From CAZTTG01 sp964615935 (GTDB lineage: Bacteria; Planctomycetota; UBA1135; GCA-002686595): a stretch of DNA of 64,000 nt. The DNA lies in assembly GCA_964615935.1 (NCBI GenBank), contig CAZTTG010000001.1, positions 62,001-126,000 on the forward strand, in the 5' to 3' direction. Of the stretch, positions 45,347 through 53,557 are shown one piece after another; position 1 is the first letter of the stretch; each line of letters starts with the position of its first letter. The position numbers and the translations under genes were made by a program. The notes under the pieces were generated by a model. It was not told the origin of the DNA. It did not search any database and saw only the letters and a program-made list of their open reading frames with translations.

Positions 45347-46672
45347 TCAGGCTTTCGAGACCTTCATGCTGGCGGGGTCGAAGCGCCAGTCCCCGCCCTC
45401 CCACAGGGCGCGCGTGGCCAGGTCTACGACGACCATCACCCGCAGGCCGATGTCGACCGGCGAGCGCACTTCCTCGCGCGTGCGCATGCAGCGCCACCAG
45501 TCGAGCCGGTGCTCGTCCTGGTCGTTCTGGACCGCCTGACAGGCCAGGTCCACCGGATCGACGTCGTCCACGTACTCGCGCTCGGGGTCGACCTTCACCC
45601 GGTTGCCGCCGATGCTCATGTTGCCCTGGTTGCCGCGCACCAGGACGCTGAGGCCGGTCTCGTTGCAGGTGGAGCCCATGACCACCATGATGTGGTCCTT
45701 CTCGAACTCGATCGTCAGGTTGATCTGGTCGTGGTTCTCCATCTCCTTGTCCATGATGTGCCGGCCGCAGGCGGTGACCCGCGTCGGCCATCCGGGCTGG
45801 ATGGCATCCATCAGGGGCGTCATCTGGTGCACCAGGAGGTCGCCGATGATCCCGGTGGAGAACTTGCGGTACCGCCGCCAGCGCCAGTAGACCAGGGGAT
45901 TCCAGGGCTGGGGACCCAGCGGGCCGCACCAGGCGTCCCAGTCGAGGCCCGGACCGGGCTCGACCCCCTCCTTGACCTCGTAGTAGTTCCACTCGCCGTC
46001 GGGGGAGTTGCGGCAGTAGCTGGTCTGGCTGCAGGTCGGGTGGCCGACGGCGCCCTCGGCCAGCAGCCGCCGGGCGTCGGCGTACATGGGAAGGGACATC
46101 TTCTGGGTGCCCACCTGGAGCACCCGGTCGTGGGAGTGCACCACCTCGCGCAGCTCGATGGCCTCGGGGAGCCGCAGCGTCATGGGCTTCTCGACGTAGA
46201 CGTCCTTGCCGGCCACGATGGCGTCGGCGGCCATCTGCGCGTGCCAGTGCTCGGGTGAGGCGATGAGCACGCCGTGGATGTCGTCGCGCGCCAGCATGTC
46301 GCGGTAGTCGCGGTACTTGTCGACCTGGATGCCCTGCCGCCGGGCGCAGGCCTCCTGCGTCGAGTCGAGCCGCATCTGGCACACGTCGGCGAGCGCCACG
46401 ATGTGCACCTTCTCGCGGCCCTTCTCGGCGGCGCCCATGATCGCGCTGCAGTGCCCGTTGCCCATGCCGCCGGTGCCGATCAAGCCCATGCGGATGGTCT
46501 CGTCGGGACCCAGCTCCGCGGGCGGCCGGGCCTCGCCGAGGGTGAGCTTCTTCGCGCCGGTGGGCGAGCGGGCCGAGCCCAGCACCGTCGCGGCGCCCGC
46601 CATGGCCGCCGTCCTCGCCAGGAAGTCGCGCCGGGTCTGCTGTTCGCGCCCGGATCGGGATTCGTTCGTCAT
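45347..46672 (-). CDS. Tat-exported Gfo/Idh/MocA family oxidoreductase (first in operon)
   Basis: This 441-residue protein has a twin-arginine signal (TRRDFLARTAAMAGAATVLG). The Rossmann start is MGLIGTGGMGNGH, the EKP motif is intact (VYVEKPMTLRLPEA), and the active-site helix includes GIIGDLLVHQMTPLMDAIQ. It is a probable exported sugar or cyclitol dehydrogenase. Unlike the second dehydrogenase of the operon it keeps the EKP lysine, so the two may have different substrates or one may be less active. It is the first gene of the operon (46672 down to 40316) and probably carries the promoter upstream in 46673-46780. The start at 46672 has a GGAGG about 11 bases upstream. Confidence 0.9.
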   Translation of the reverse strand: MTNESRSGREQQTRRDFLARTAAMAGAATVLGSARSPTGAKKLTLGEARPPAELGPDETIRMGLIGTGGMGNGHCSAIMGAAEKGREKVHIVALADVCQMRLDSTQEACARRQGIQVDKYRDYRDMLARDDIHGVLIASPEHWHAQMAADAIVAGKDVYVEKPMTLRLPEAIELREVVHSHDRVLQVGTQKMSLPMYADARRLLAEGAVGHPTCSQTSYCRNSPDGEWNYYEVKEGVEPGPGLDWDAWCGPLGPQPWNPLVYWRWRRYRKFSTGIIGDLLVHQMTPLMDAIQPGWPTRVTACGRHIMDKEMENHDQINLTIEFEKDHIMVVMGSTCNETGLSVLVRGNQGNMSIGGNRVKVDPEREYVDDVDPVDLACQAVQNDQDEHRLDWWRCMRTREEVRSPVDIGLRVMVVVDLATRALWEGGDWRFDPASMKVSKA

Positions 46673-46818
46673 GACTTCAATCGCCTCCGTTCAGGGCTCT
46701 CGTGCCCGGCCCCCCGCCGCGCGCGGTCCGTTCCGCCGCGATCGGGGTCCGCGATGGGCGGACGAAGTGCCCCTTATACCAGGGAGTGGCCCGGGACCGC
46801 GACCGGCGGCGGGCGGAA

Positions 46819-46867
46819 CCGGGCGGGGGCCCGATTCCCCGCCCGGGGACCCCGGTTTCGAACCGGG
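46819..46867 (-). terminator. Two adjacent strong hairpins downstream of the aminotransferase gene
   Basis: A perfect 10-bp stem (46819-46828 with 46837-46846, eight-base loop) is followed on the plus strand by a 7-bp stem at 46851-46867 (TCG loop). They lie 50-98 bp after the aminotransferase stop (minus) and before the start region of the dehydrogenase operon, so they probably end the former transcript and insulate the latter. No T-run is present. Confidence 0.5.
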
Positions 46868-46916
46868 TTCCGTGCGCGGAACGCGCGGTGCTCGCTCCTA
46901 GGCCTGAAATAAGCGC

Positions 46917-47774
46917 TCAGCGAGTCGCTCGCGCCTCCCGCTCGACCAGCTCGCTGAAGGCGCCGCGCAGCCGGGCGTAGACCGGGCCCGGGCAGCCATC
47001 GCCGATCCGCTTGCCGGCGACCTCGATCACCGGCACCAGCTCGCGGGACGAGCTGCAGATGAAGGTCTCCTGCGCCGCGTCGAGCTCCTCCAGGCTTGCG
47101 GCGAGCATCTCGACCTCGAGCCCCTGCTCCGCGGCGATCTCCAGGACCGCCCGACGGGTGACGCCCTCGAGCACGCCACCCGGAGCCGTGCGCAGCGCGC
47201 CCCCGATCACCGCGAAGAAGTTCGAGCTGCTGCCCTCGAGGATGCGTCCCTGCTCGTCCAGCATCAGGTGCTCGAAGGCCTCGCGGGTCCCCAGGGGATA
47301 GGGCATGCGCTCGATCACGAACTCGGCCACCTTCACCAGCGGTCGCTCGCGACGCAGCTCGGGCGCGATCCGCAGGCACACGCCCTCGGAGAGGAAGCGC
47401 TCGGGGATGGGCGCGAAGGGCGTGAGCGCGATGAGGACGCGGCTCTCCGGATCCAGCTCGACCGCCGGCCGGTCGAGCACCACGAAGAGCACCAGCGACT
47501 CGGGGTGCGGGCTGCGGCTGACCGCCTCGTGCAGGCTGCCGCACAGGAGCCCGCGGTCCAGGCGCTGCGACCAGCCCAGGAGCGACATCGACTGCTCCGC
47601 CCGCGCCAGGTGGGCGTCGAGCCTCAGGAAGCGGTCGTGTCGGTAAGTCCTCAGTCCGGAGTAGACCCCCGGCGGCAGGCCGCGCAGCAGCTCGTGTACC
47701 CTGACGGTCCCCTCCGGAATCGGCAGGGGCCGGGGCCCGGAGGGGGTCGCGGAGTAGAGCTGGATGTCGGTCAT
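46917..47774 (-). CDS. Class IV (branched-chain/D-amino-acid/ADC lyase-type) PLP aminotransferase
   Basis: This 285-residue protein has the class IV fold: VYSGLRTYRHDRFLRLDAHLAR in the N-domain, the probable PLP lysine in RPLVKVAEF, LDEQGRILEGSSSNFFAV with the conserved E-G-x-x-x-N, and APGGVLEGVTRRAVLEIA plus ETFICSSSRELVPV. Fold type IV enzymes include branched-chain aminotransferase, D-alanine aminotransferase and 4-amino-4-deoxychorismate lyase. The motifs do not allow a firm choice; the short length (285) fits the last two. The ATG at 47774 is divergent from the P1 peptidase. It stands alone on its strand. Confidence 0.85.
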   Translation of the reverse strand: MTDIQLYSATPSGPRPLPIPEGTVRVHELLRGLPPGVYSGLRTYRHDRFLRLDAHLARAEQSMSLLGWSQRLDRGLLCGSLHEAVSRSPHPESLVLFVVLDRPAVELDPESRVLIALTPFAPIPERFLSEGVCLRIAPELRRERPLVKVAEFVIERMPYPLGTREAFEHLMLDEQGRILEGSSSNFFAVIGGALRTAPGGVLEGVTRRAVLEIAAEQGLEVEMLAASLEELDAAQETFICSSSRELVPVIEVAGKRIGDGCPGPVYARLRGAFSELVEREARATR

Positions 47775-47851
47775 GGCCCGAACGGGTGGCGAGCGGCATC
47801 CTAGAGCGGCGGCGCCGCCGCCATCAACCGAAGCCGGAGGAAGAAGAGGCC

Positions 47852-47947
47852 ATGAAGCCGATCCCGCTCCCGTTTCTCGCGCTCCTCGGCCTCGCGTCGG
47901 GCCGAAGAGGTCGCCCCGAACCTCGGGGAGTGAGGAGGTCGCCATGA
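47852..47947 (+). CDS. Short upstream ORF, possible leader peptide
   Basis: From ATG 47852 (purine-rich GGAGGAAGAAGAGG directly upstream) 31 codons run to a TGA that overlaps the P1 peptidase start as ATGA. The first half is hydrophobic and signal-like (MKPIPLPFLALLGLASG); the rest is basic. It could be a coupling leader or the out-of-frame relic of a longer N-terminus. The motif GAGGTCGCC occurs twice within it. Confidence 0.35.
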   Translation: MKPIPLPFLALLGLASGRRGRPEPRGVRRSP

Positions 47948-49032
47948 TCCTGCTGACCGCGCTGGCCCTGGGAATCGCCCTCCAGGGCACCGCTCCGCAT
48001 CGCGCGCGTGACCTGGGCGTGCTCATCGGCGAGCTCGAGCCCGGTCCCCTCGACGCCATCACCGACGTGGAGGGCGTGGGGGTGGGCCACTGCACCCTCC
48101 GTCAGGGCGAGGACGTCCGCACCGGCGTGACCGTGGTGGTGCCCTGCCTGGGCGAGAACGCCTACTGGCGCAAGGTGCCGGCCGCGGTGGTCACCGCCAA
48201 CGGCTACGGCAAGGCCGCGGGCTTCACCCAGGTGGAGGAGCTGGGCGAGATCGAGGCCCCCATCGCGCTGACCAACACGCTGTCGGTTGGCACCGCCCTG
48301 CAGGCCCTGGTGGCGGGCTGCCTCGAGCTCGAGGGCAACCGAGCGGTGCGCTCGATCAACGTCGTGGTGGGCGAGACCAACGACGGGTGGCTGAGCGACA
48401 TCCGCGGCCTGCACGTGAAGGCCGAGCACGTGATGAAGGCCTGGCGGGACGCGAGGAGCGGCCCCGTGGCCGAGGGCTGCGTGGGCGCCGGGACGGGCAC
48501 CCTGTGCCTGGGCTACAAGGGGGGCATCGGCACCGCCTCGCGGCGGGCGCAGGCGGGGGGGCGCACCTGGACGGTGGGCGTCCTGGTCCAGAGCAACTTC
48601 GGCGGCAGTCTGCGCATCGACGGGCGCCGCTTCCCGCCGCCGGTGCCGGAGCCGCGGAAGGAGGACGGGTCCTGCATGGTCCTGATCGCCACCGACGCGC
48701 CCCTGGATGCGCGCCTCCTGAAGCGGCTGGCGCGGCGCTCCTTCCTGGGGCTGGGCCGCTCCGGGGCGGTCATGTCCAACGGCAGCGGCGACTACGCGGT
48801 GGCCTTCTCGACCTTCGCCGGAAATCGGATCGACCCGAATCGGAAGGAGCCTGTGGCGGTCACCGTCCTGCCCGACCGCTGCATGACGCCGCTCTTCCAG
48901 GCCGTCGCCGAGGCGGCCGAGGAGGCGGTCCTCAACTCGCTCTTCGCCGCCACCACCACCACCGGCCGCGCCGGCCACACCGCCGAGGCCATCGAGCTCG
49001 AGGCGGTGCGGCGCCTCGTGCGCGATCGCTGA
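47944..49032 (+). CDS. Exported P1 (S58, DmpA-like) family peptidase
   Basis: This 362-residue protein has a short hydrophobic leader (MILLTALALGIALQG) and the DmpA/S58 core: LDAITDVEGVGVGH, then ALTNTLSVGTALQALV, CVGAGTGTLCLGYKGGIGTASR, the self-processing region around VQSNFGG, and FAGNRIDPNR. The family autoprocesses into two chains with an N-terminal nucleophile and cleaves beta- or D-amino-acid-containing or N-terminal peptides. GAGGAGG lies five bases before ATG 47944. The frame also overlaps the upstream small ORF by four bases (ATGA), which suggests translational coupling. The DUF445 gene follows after 35 bp. Confidence 0.88.
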   Translation: MILLTALALGIALQGTAPHRARDLGVLIGELEPGPLDAITDVEGVGVGHCTLRQGEDVRTGVTVVVPCLGENAYWRKVPAAVVTANGYGKAAGFTQVEELGEIEAPIALTNTLSVGTALQALVAGCLELEGNRAVRSINVVVGETNDGWLSDIRGLHVKAEHVMKAWRDARSGPVAEGCVGAGTGTLCLGYKGGIGTASRRAQAGGRTWTVGVLVQSNFGGSLRIDGRRFPPPVPEPRKEDGSCMVLIATDAPLDARLLKRLARRSFLGLGRSGAVMSNGSGDYAVAFSTFAGNRIDPNRKEPVAVTVLPDRCMTPLFQAVAEAAEEAVLNSLFAATTTTGRAGHTAEAIELEAVRRLVRDR

Positions 49033-49067
49033 TCACCCCCCCCCACCCACGACCCGAAGCAGTGTAG

Positions 49068-49673
49068 ATGAGCACCCTCGTGATCTGGATCGGCGTGCCG
49101 CTCCTCGGCGGCCTCATCGGCTATCTGACCAATCGCATCGCGGTGAGGATGATCTTCCGCCCGGTCGAGCCCGTCCGCGTGATGGGGTTGAGCTTCCAGG
49201 GAGTGCTGGCCCGGCGCCAGCGCGAGCTCGCCGGCAGCGTGGGGCGGGTGGTCGGCGACCACCTGGTCGAGCGCGAGGACATCCTCCGCTGCTTCGAGCG
49301 GGTCGACCTGGAGGGCCTCCTGGGCGACGTCCTGGAGCGGGGCCTGGCGCCCAAGATCGAGGAGCTGCGCCGCCTGCCGCTGGTGGGCAAGATGCTGACC
49401 GAGGAGCGCGTGGACGACCTGCGTCAGGCGGTCCTGCGGTCCCTGCTGCGCCGCCGTGAGCTGATGTTCGACGGCCTCGAGCGAGCCCTGGAGCAGGGCC
49501 TGGACATTCGCGAGATGGTGGCCGAGAAGGTGGCCGCCTTCCCGGTGGCCCGGCTCCAGGAGCTGGTGCTCGAGGTGGCCGCGCGCGAGCTCCGCACGAT
49601 CGAGATCCTGGGGGGGGTCCTGGGCCTGGCCATCGGCCTGGCCCAGGCCGCTCTGATCGCGATCCTGGCCTGA
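49068..49673 (+). CDS. DUF445 family membrane protein
   Basis: This 201-residue protein has an N-terminal membrane segment with GGLIGYLTNRIAVRMIFRPVEP, the DUF445 hallmark, then FQGVLARRQRELAGSVGRVVG, a long helical central domain and a C-terminal membrane segment (GGVLGLAIGLAQAALIAIL). YheB-type members have been tied to sporulation or envelope functions in Firmicutes, but the biochemical role is unknown. It follows the P1 peptidase by 35 bp and is probably cotranscribed. Confidence 0.87.
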   Translation: MSTLVIWIGVPLLGGLIGYLTNRIAVRMIFRPVEPVRVMGLSFQGVLARRQRELAGSVGRVVGDHLVEREDILRCFERVDLEGLLGDVLERGLAPKIEELRRLPLVGKMLTEERVDDLRQAVLRSLLRRRELMFDGLERALEQGLDIREMVAEKVAAFPVARLQELVLEVAARELRTIEILGGVLGLAIGLAQAALIAILA

Positions 49674-49783
49674 GCGGCTCCTGGGGGCCGTCCAGGCCTT
49701 GTGCCGCCCCCCCGGGTCCTCTTCGTGGACCGATTGCTCGCGGTGTCCCCACCCACCCCGCCTATCCTCTGCCCGAGCCCGGG

Positions 49784-50045
49784 ACCACGCTGGGCACGTG
49801 GCACCGGCTGGCCACCTGCATCAAGCTGCAGGGTCGGCTCGAGGAGGCGGAGGCCATGACGAGGGAGGTGCTCGAGGCCAAGCGCCTCCATCTCACGGAG
49901 AACAGCCCCTACACGGTGGACGAGGTCAATGACCCGGCGTCTCTCCTCCACGACCCGGGACGCCGAGGCCGAGGCGCTGCTCACGCGGACCCTGGAGATT
50001 CGCCAGGAGAAGAGCGGCCGCTTCGCGGAGGCCGAGGAGGAGTAG
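49784..50045 (+). pseudogene. Remnant of a kinesin-light-chain-type TPR protein
   Basis: Two frames carry fragments of TPR_12-like repeats. The first reads TLGTWHRLATCIKLQGRLEE-AEAMTREVLEAKRLHLTENSPYT. The second, shifted by one base, reads DAEAEALLTRTLEIRQEKSG-RFAEAEEE and stops at 50043-50045. Together they resemble 1.5 repeats of the type found at the C-terminus of planctomycete Ser/Thr kinases (PxHPDTLxTxxxLAxxxxxQGRxxEAE). No kinase or start region remains, so this is debris within a 401-bp gap that otherwise shows nothing. Confidence 0.6.
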
Positions 50046-50074
50046 GCGGGATCGCGCCCGTCACCCCCTCCGGC

Positions 50075-53000
50075 TCATTCCTCGAGGGTCAGCGTCCCGA
50101 TGTCGTGCATCTCCCCCACCTCGGTCAGGGGGACGACCACCTCCTGGCGTCGCTCGTCGGGCGTGCCCCAGCCCAGGTAGACCGCGGCGTGGGCCCGGGT
50201 GCGCACCTTCGAGCGGCTCGGATCGCCCGAGTAGTAGTGGGCCCCGATCCGGAACTCGCCGGCCGCGCCATTCCGCAGCACGTACATCTCGGGCCCGTAG
50301 CCCTGGGTGACGTCGTCGGTCAGCTCCCCTCCGAGCTCGGTCTCGCGGTGCTGGTAGTAACAGCGCTCTCCGGTGGGCTCGAGCACGTGCAGGTCCACGT
50401 CGGTGCGGTCGGTGTTCCAGGTGATGGTGACCAGCAGGTCGGCCTGCTGCGGCTCGAAGCGGCCGTAGAGCTCGTCCAGGCGCGCGGTGGCGTATCCCGA
50501 GAGCACCCGGCCCAGCCCCTCGGCGTGGGAGCTGCGCAGGAAGTGCAGGTAGTCCAGGCCGACGATGCGCCGGAAGGCGCCGAAGCGCTGCGGCCACTCG
50601 CCCGCCAGCGCCACCTCGTACCACAGGAGCGCCAGATCGGACTTCCCCGCCCGCGCCAGGCAGCGCGCCATGGCGAGGTAGGTCTGCGGCTCGTAGGGCC
50701 GGGCGCGGGCGACGCGGCGGTACAGGTGGTAGGCGTGGCCCGCCGGCCCCCAGTGCATGGCGTGGGTGCCGACGTCGCGGGCCACGACGCCGTCGCCGGG
50801 GTTCAGCTCGACCAGGGTGGAGAGGGCGCGCAGGGCGTCCCCGGGGCCGTGGGGCTCGAGGCGCCGGAGGGCCTCCGCCAGGAGGGCCTCGTAGTCGGGC
50901 TCGCCGCTCTCCAGGGCCCGGCGGTGGGCCTCCGGCAGCTCGTCGATCCGCCGGCAGGCGCAGTCGAGCGGCCGCGGCTCGACCCGGAAGGCGTCCTCGG
51001 GCAGGGCGGCCGCGACGGTGGCCAGCGCGGGGGGGAACTCGAACTCCACGCCGGGCACCTCCCCCATCCTGTCGAGGAAGGCGAGGAAGCGGGCCTTGGG
51101 GCTCTCCAGCACGGATCCCAGCGAGCGCAGGGTCTGGCTCACCAGAGCGGCCACCCCGATGCCGCGCACCACCTCGGCGTCCTCGGCCGGCTCGATCCCG
51201 TGGCGCCGGTAGTCCTCCTCGCTCTCCAGCATGAGCAGCGAGCAGGTCTGGCCGGTGACCCGGAAGTGCGTCGCGAAGGAGCGGGCCTGCTCCTCGATCG
51301 GCCGGCCGAGCTCCTCGAGCTGGGCCACGGCGATCTCCCCGAAGGCGCGGCCGGCGAGCGCGGAGGCGAGCGCGGAGTCGATGCGGGTGCGCACGGCGGT
51401 CGCGGCTCCCATCTGGGAGAGGGAGAGCTCGATCTCGTCCCCCGCCGCCGGGCGGCCGCGGCCGACGAGCTTCAGGGTCTGGCCGGGGAAGAGCGTCTTC
51501 GGCCGACCGGCGAGCAGCAGGTCGCGGCAGCCCGGCACGAAGACCCCGTCGATGCGCCACGGGCGGCTGCGGTGCGCCGTCGAGGCGGCGGCCACCTCCG
51601 AGGGGCCGGTGACCGAGAAGACCGCGCCCCCGCTCTCCCGCGCCAGGTGGGCCAGAACGCGCTCGTCGGTGCCGCCCAGGCCCGTGGTGTAGGCGAAGAG
51701 GGAGCCTCCGCTGCCTGGATCGAGCATGTCCGAGAGCGCGTGCACGTCGTCCTCTCCCCAGCTCGCGGCGCCGTCGCTCATCAGGAAGGCGTCCCAGCTC
51801 GCCGCGCGGGAGGCGGCCCAGGGCGGGCTCGCTGCCGCCCGCAGCGCCGCGCCCAGGTCGGTCGCGCCCTCGAGGGCCAGGGTGTGGGCGTGGTCGACGA
51901 GGTCGGCCACCGCGAGCCCGTCGTTGGGCTGCAGTCCGCCCCGCCACCAGGTGGTGTCCACGTCGAAGAAGAGCACTCCGAAGTGCGCGATCGAGTCGCG
52001 GTTGTTCTCGAGGATCGCCCGCACGAGGTCGAGCCAGACGGGGAAGCGGTCCCGGGAGGAGTAGGAGGTGTCCACCAGGAACACGGCCGTCGTGGAGCCG
52101 GCGCCCTGCTCGACGGGGATCTCGGGTCGGAAGGCGAGGGCGAAGTACTCCGCAGCGGAGCCCGGCGGGCTGGTCAGCGCGCTCACGCCGGCGCCGGGGA
52201 TGCGCACGCGGAAGCTGCGCTCTCCGGGATGCGACCAGGACCAGCGCTGCTGCGCTCCGTCGAGGACGGGGTCCGCGGCGGGCGAGACCGCGACGCGGGC
52301 TCCCGGCGGGGCGGCCACGTGCAGGTCTACGTCGACGTCGGGGATGTCGGCGGGCAGGTGGAGGGCGTACTCGAGGTCCTCTCCGGCGCGCGCGAGGTCC
52401 AGGTCGTAGCCGACGACCACGCGGTGGAGCCGCTTCGGGGCCAGGGGGAAGACGCGCGCCCGGAAGACGCCGGCCCCGGCCCACTCCATGAGGGCCGGGT
52501 CCACGTTCTGGCGCACGGTCTCGCCGTAGGCGAAGGCGGCCTTCTCGCGCGGCACCATGCGCGCCTCGCGCGGCTCGATCCAGGAGCCGGAGCGGTCGCC
52601 GCGGATGTCCTCGGGCCGGTGGCCCAGGCGCGTGCGGACGCCTTGCTCGAAGAAGCCCGGCTCGGGCTCGCCCTCGTCCTCCCACACCTCGCCGCCGAAG
52701 GCGAGGTAGTACGGAGAGGCGCCATCGGGGAGCCTCAGCTTGAAGGTGCCCTCGAGCTGCTGCTCGCGGTCGTTGAAGTAGAAGCAGTCCAGCACGACGC
52801 GGGCGCGGTGCCCCTCGATCCAGACGCCCGCCTGCATCCCCTTCATGGGGAGCTCCTCGCCGTCTCCGATGGAGAGGGTGGAGTCGTTGGGCGCGGCGGC
52901 GGCGCGCTGCCAGGTGTCGGTGGGGACCGGGCGGCTCTCGTCCTTGGCCTCCATGCCTCCGCTGGGCGAGCCTCCGCCGATGCCGAAGCCGGCCGACGGG

Positions 53001-53308
53001 GTCGTGGGGCCTCCGGGACCGGGCGTGGACGGGCCTGCGAAGACCTGCCGCTCCGCGGGCGCTTCGGCGACCGGCTCCCCTTCCGACCTCGCGATGCGGG
53101 CGTCCAGGCCCAGGCTCGCGTCGGGTGCGTCCGCGAGGAGTGCATCCTCGCCGGTGGCCTCGGCCTCCTCGTCCCCGGCCGGTGCAGGCCAGGGGCCTTC
53201 GGACGGGCGCAGGATGGAGTGGTCGGCGGGGAGGGGGTGCTCGGGTCCCTTGGGACCACTGCCGCAGCCGGCGATCAGGAGGAGGAGCGGGACGAGCCTG
53301 GAGTTCAT
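50075..53308 (-). CDS. Lipoprotein with VIT, VWA, TPR-like and DUF2135 domains
   Basis: This 1077-residue protein has a lipobox (LLLLIAGC, Cys15) and a long acidic linker (to about 140). A VIT domain (about 160-300) is followed by a VWA domain (about 405-575), whose metal site DxSxS is Asp413, Ser415 and Ser417 and whose later FLMSDGAASWG belongs to the same site. A TPR-like stretch (about 790-910) precedes a C-terminal DUF2135 domain (about 960-1060: TITWNTDRTDVDLHVLEPTG, GYGPEMYVLRN, GEFRIGAHYYSG). Such VIT-VWA proteins resemble inter-alpha-trypsin-inhibitor heavy chains and probably bind proteins or metals at the cell surface. GGAG lies eight bases before the ATG at 53308. Function unknown. 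Confidence 0.8.
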   Translation of the reverse strand: MNSRLVPLLLLIAGCGSGPKGPEHPLPADHSILRPSEGPWPAPAGDEEAEATGEDALLADAPDASLGLDARIARSEGEPVAEAPAERQVFAGPSTPGPGGPTTPSAGFGIGGGSPSGGMEAKDESRPVPTDTWQRAAAAPNDSTLSIGDGEELPMKGMQAGVWIEGHRARVVLDCFYFNDREQQLEGTFKLRLPDGASPYYLAFGGEVWEDEGEPEPGFFEQGVRTRLGHRPEDIRGDRSGSWIEPREARMVPREKAAFAYGETVRQNVDPALMEWAGAGVFRARVFPLAPKRLHRVVVGYDLDLARAGEDLEYALHLPADIPDVDVDLHVAAPPGARVAVSPAADPVLDGAQQRWSWSHPGERSFRVRIPGAGVSALTSPPGSAAEYFALAFRPEIPVEQGAGSTTAVFLVDTSYSSRDRFPVWLDLVRAILENNRDSIAHFGVLFFDVDTTWWRGGLQPNDGLAVADLVDHAHTLALEGATDLGAALRAAASPPWAASRAASWDAFLMSDGAASWGEDDVHALSDMLDPGSGGSLFAYTTGLGGTDERVLAHLARESGGAVFSVTGPSEVAAASTAHRSRPWRIDGVFVPGCRDLLLAGRPKTLFPGQTLKLVGRGRPAAGDEIELSLSQMGAATAVRTRIDSALASALAGRAFGEIAVAQLEELGRPIEEQARSFATHFRVTGQTCSLLMLESEEDYRRHGIEPAEDAEVVRGIGVAALVSQTLRSLGSVLESPKARFLAFLDRMGEVPGVEFEFPPALATVAAALPEDAFRVEPRPLDCACRRIDELPEAHRRALESGEPDYEALLAEALRRLEPHGPGDALRALSTLVELNPGDGVVARDVGTHAMHWGPAGHAYHLYRRVARARPYEPQTYLAMARCLARAGKSDLALLWYEVALAGEWPQRFGAFRRIVGLDYLHFLRSSHAEGLGRVLSGYATARLDELYGRFEPQQADLLVTITWNTDRTDVDLHVLEPTGERCYYQHRETELGGELTDDVTQGYGPEMYVLRNGAAGEFRIGAHYYSGDPSRSKVRTRAHAAVYLGWGTPDERRQEVVVPLTEVGEMHDIGTLTLEE

Positions 53309-53459
53309 GTCGGCTGCTCCGGTCGGAGGATCGGTCCCGGGGTCGGGCGGGAATCGCGCGCTGCTGCCGGGTGGGAGGGGGGTGGGCCGTGGGTGGGCCT
53401 CGCCGAGGGACGACAGGCTAGCATTCGAGGTCTCGGGGGTCACATGGGGTGGCGGGTGT

Positions 53460-53473
53460 GGGGGGGGGGGGGG
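53460..53473. repeat. Homopolymer tract of 14 G followed by A5
   Basis: A run of 14 G with a following AAAAA lies between the VIT/VWA gene start and the 3' end of the SenB-type gene. The neighbouring 80 bases are also runs of C and G. Length is prone to sequencing error and slippage. Confidence 0.8.
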
Positions 53474-53557
53474 AAAAACCGCCAAAACCCGGCCCCCGGG
53501 CGGCCCGGGCCCCCCCCACAACCCGCACAGGGACCGGGGGGGCCCCCGCGACGCCCG

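Noticed and set aside
46840..46900. tRNA-like T-arm (CCCGG stem, TTCGAAA loop on the minus strand)
   Set aside because: No matching acceptor, anticodon or D-arm at the proper distance; better explained as a terminator-like hairpin.
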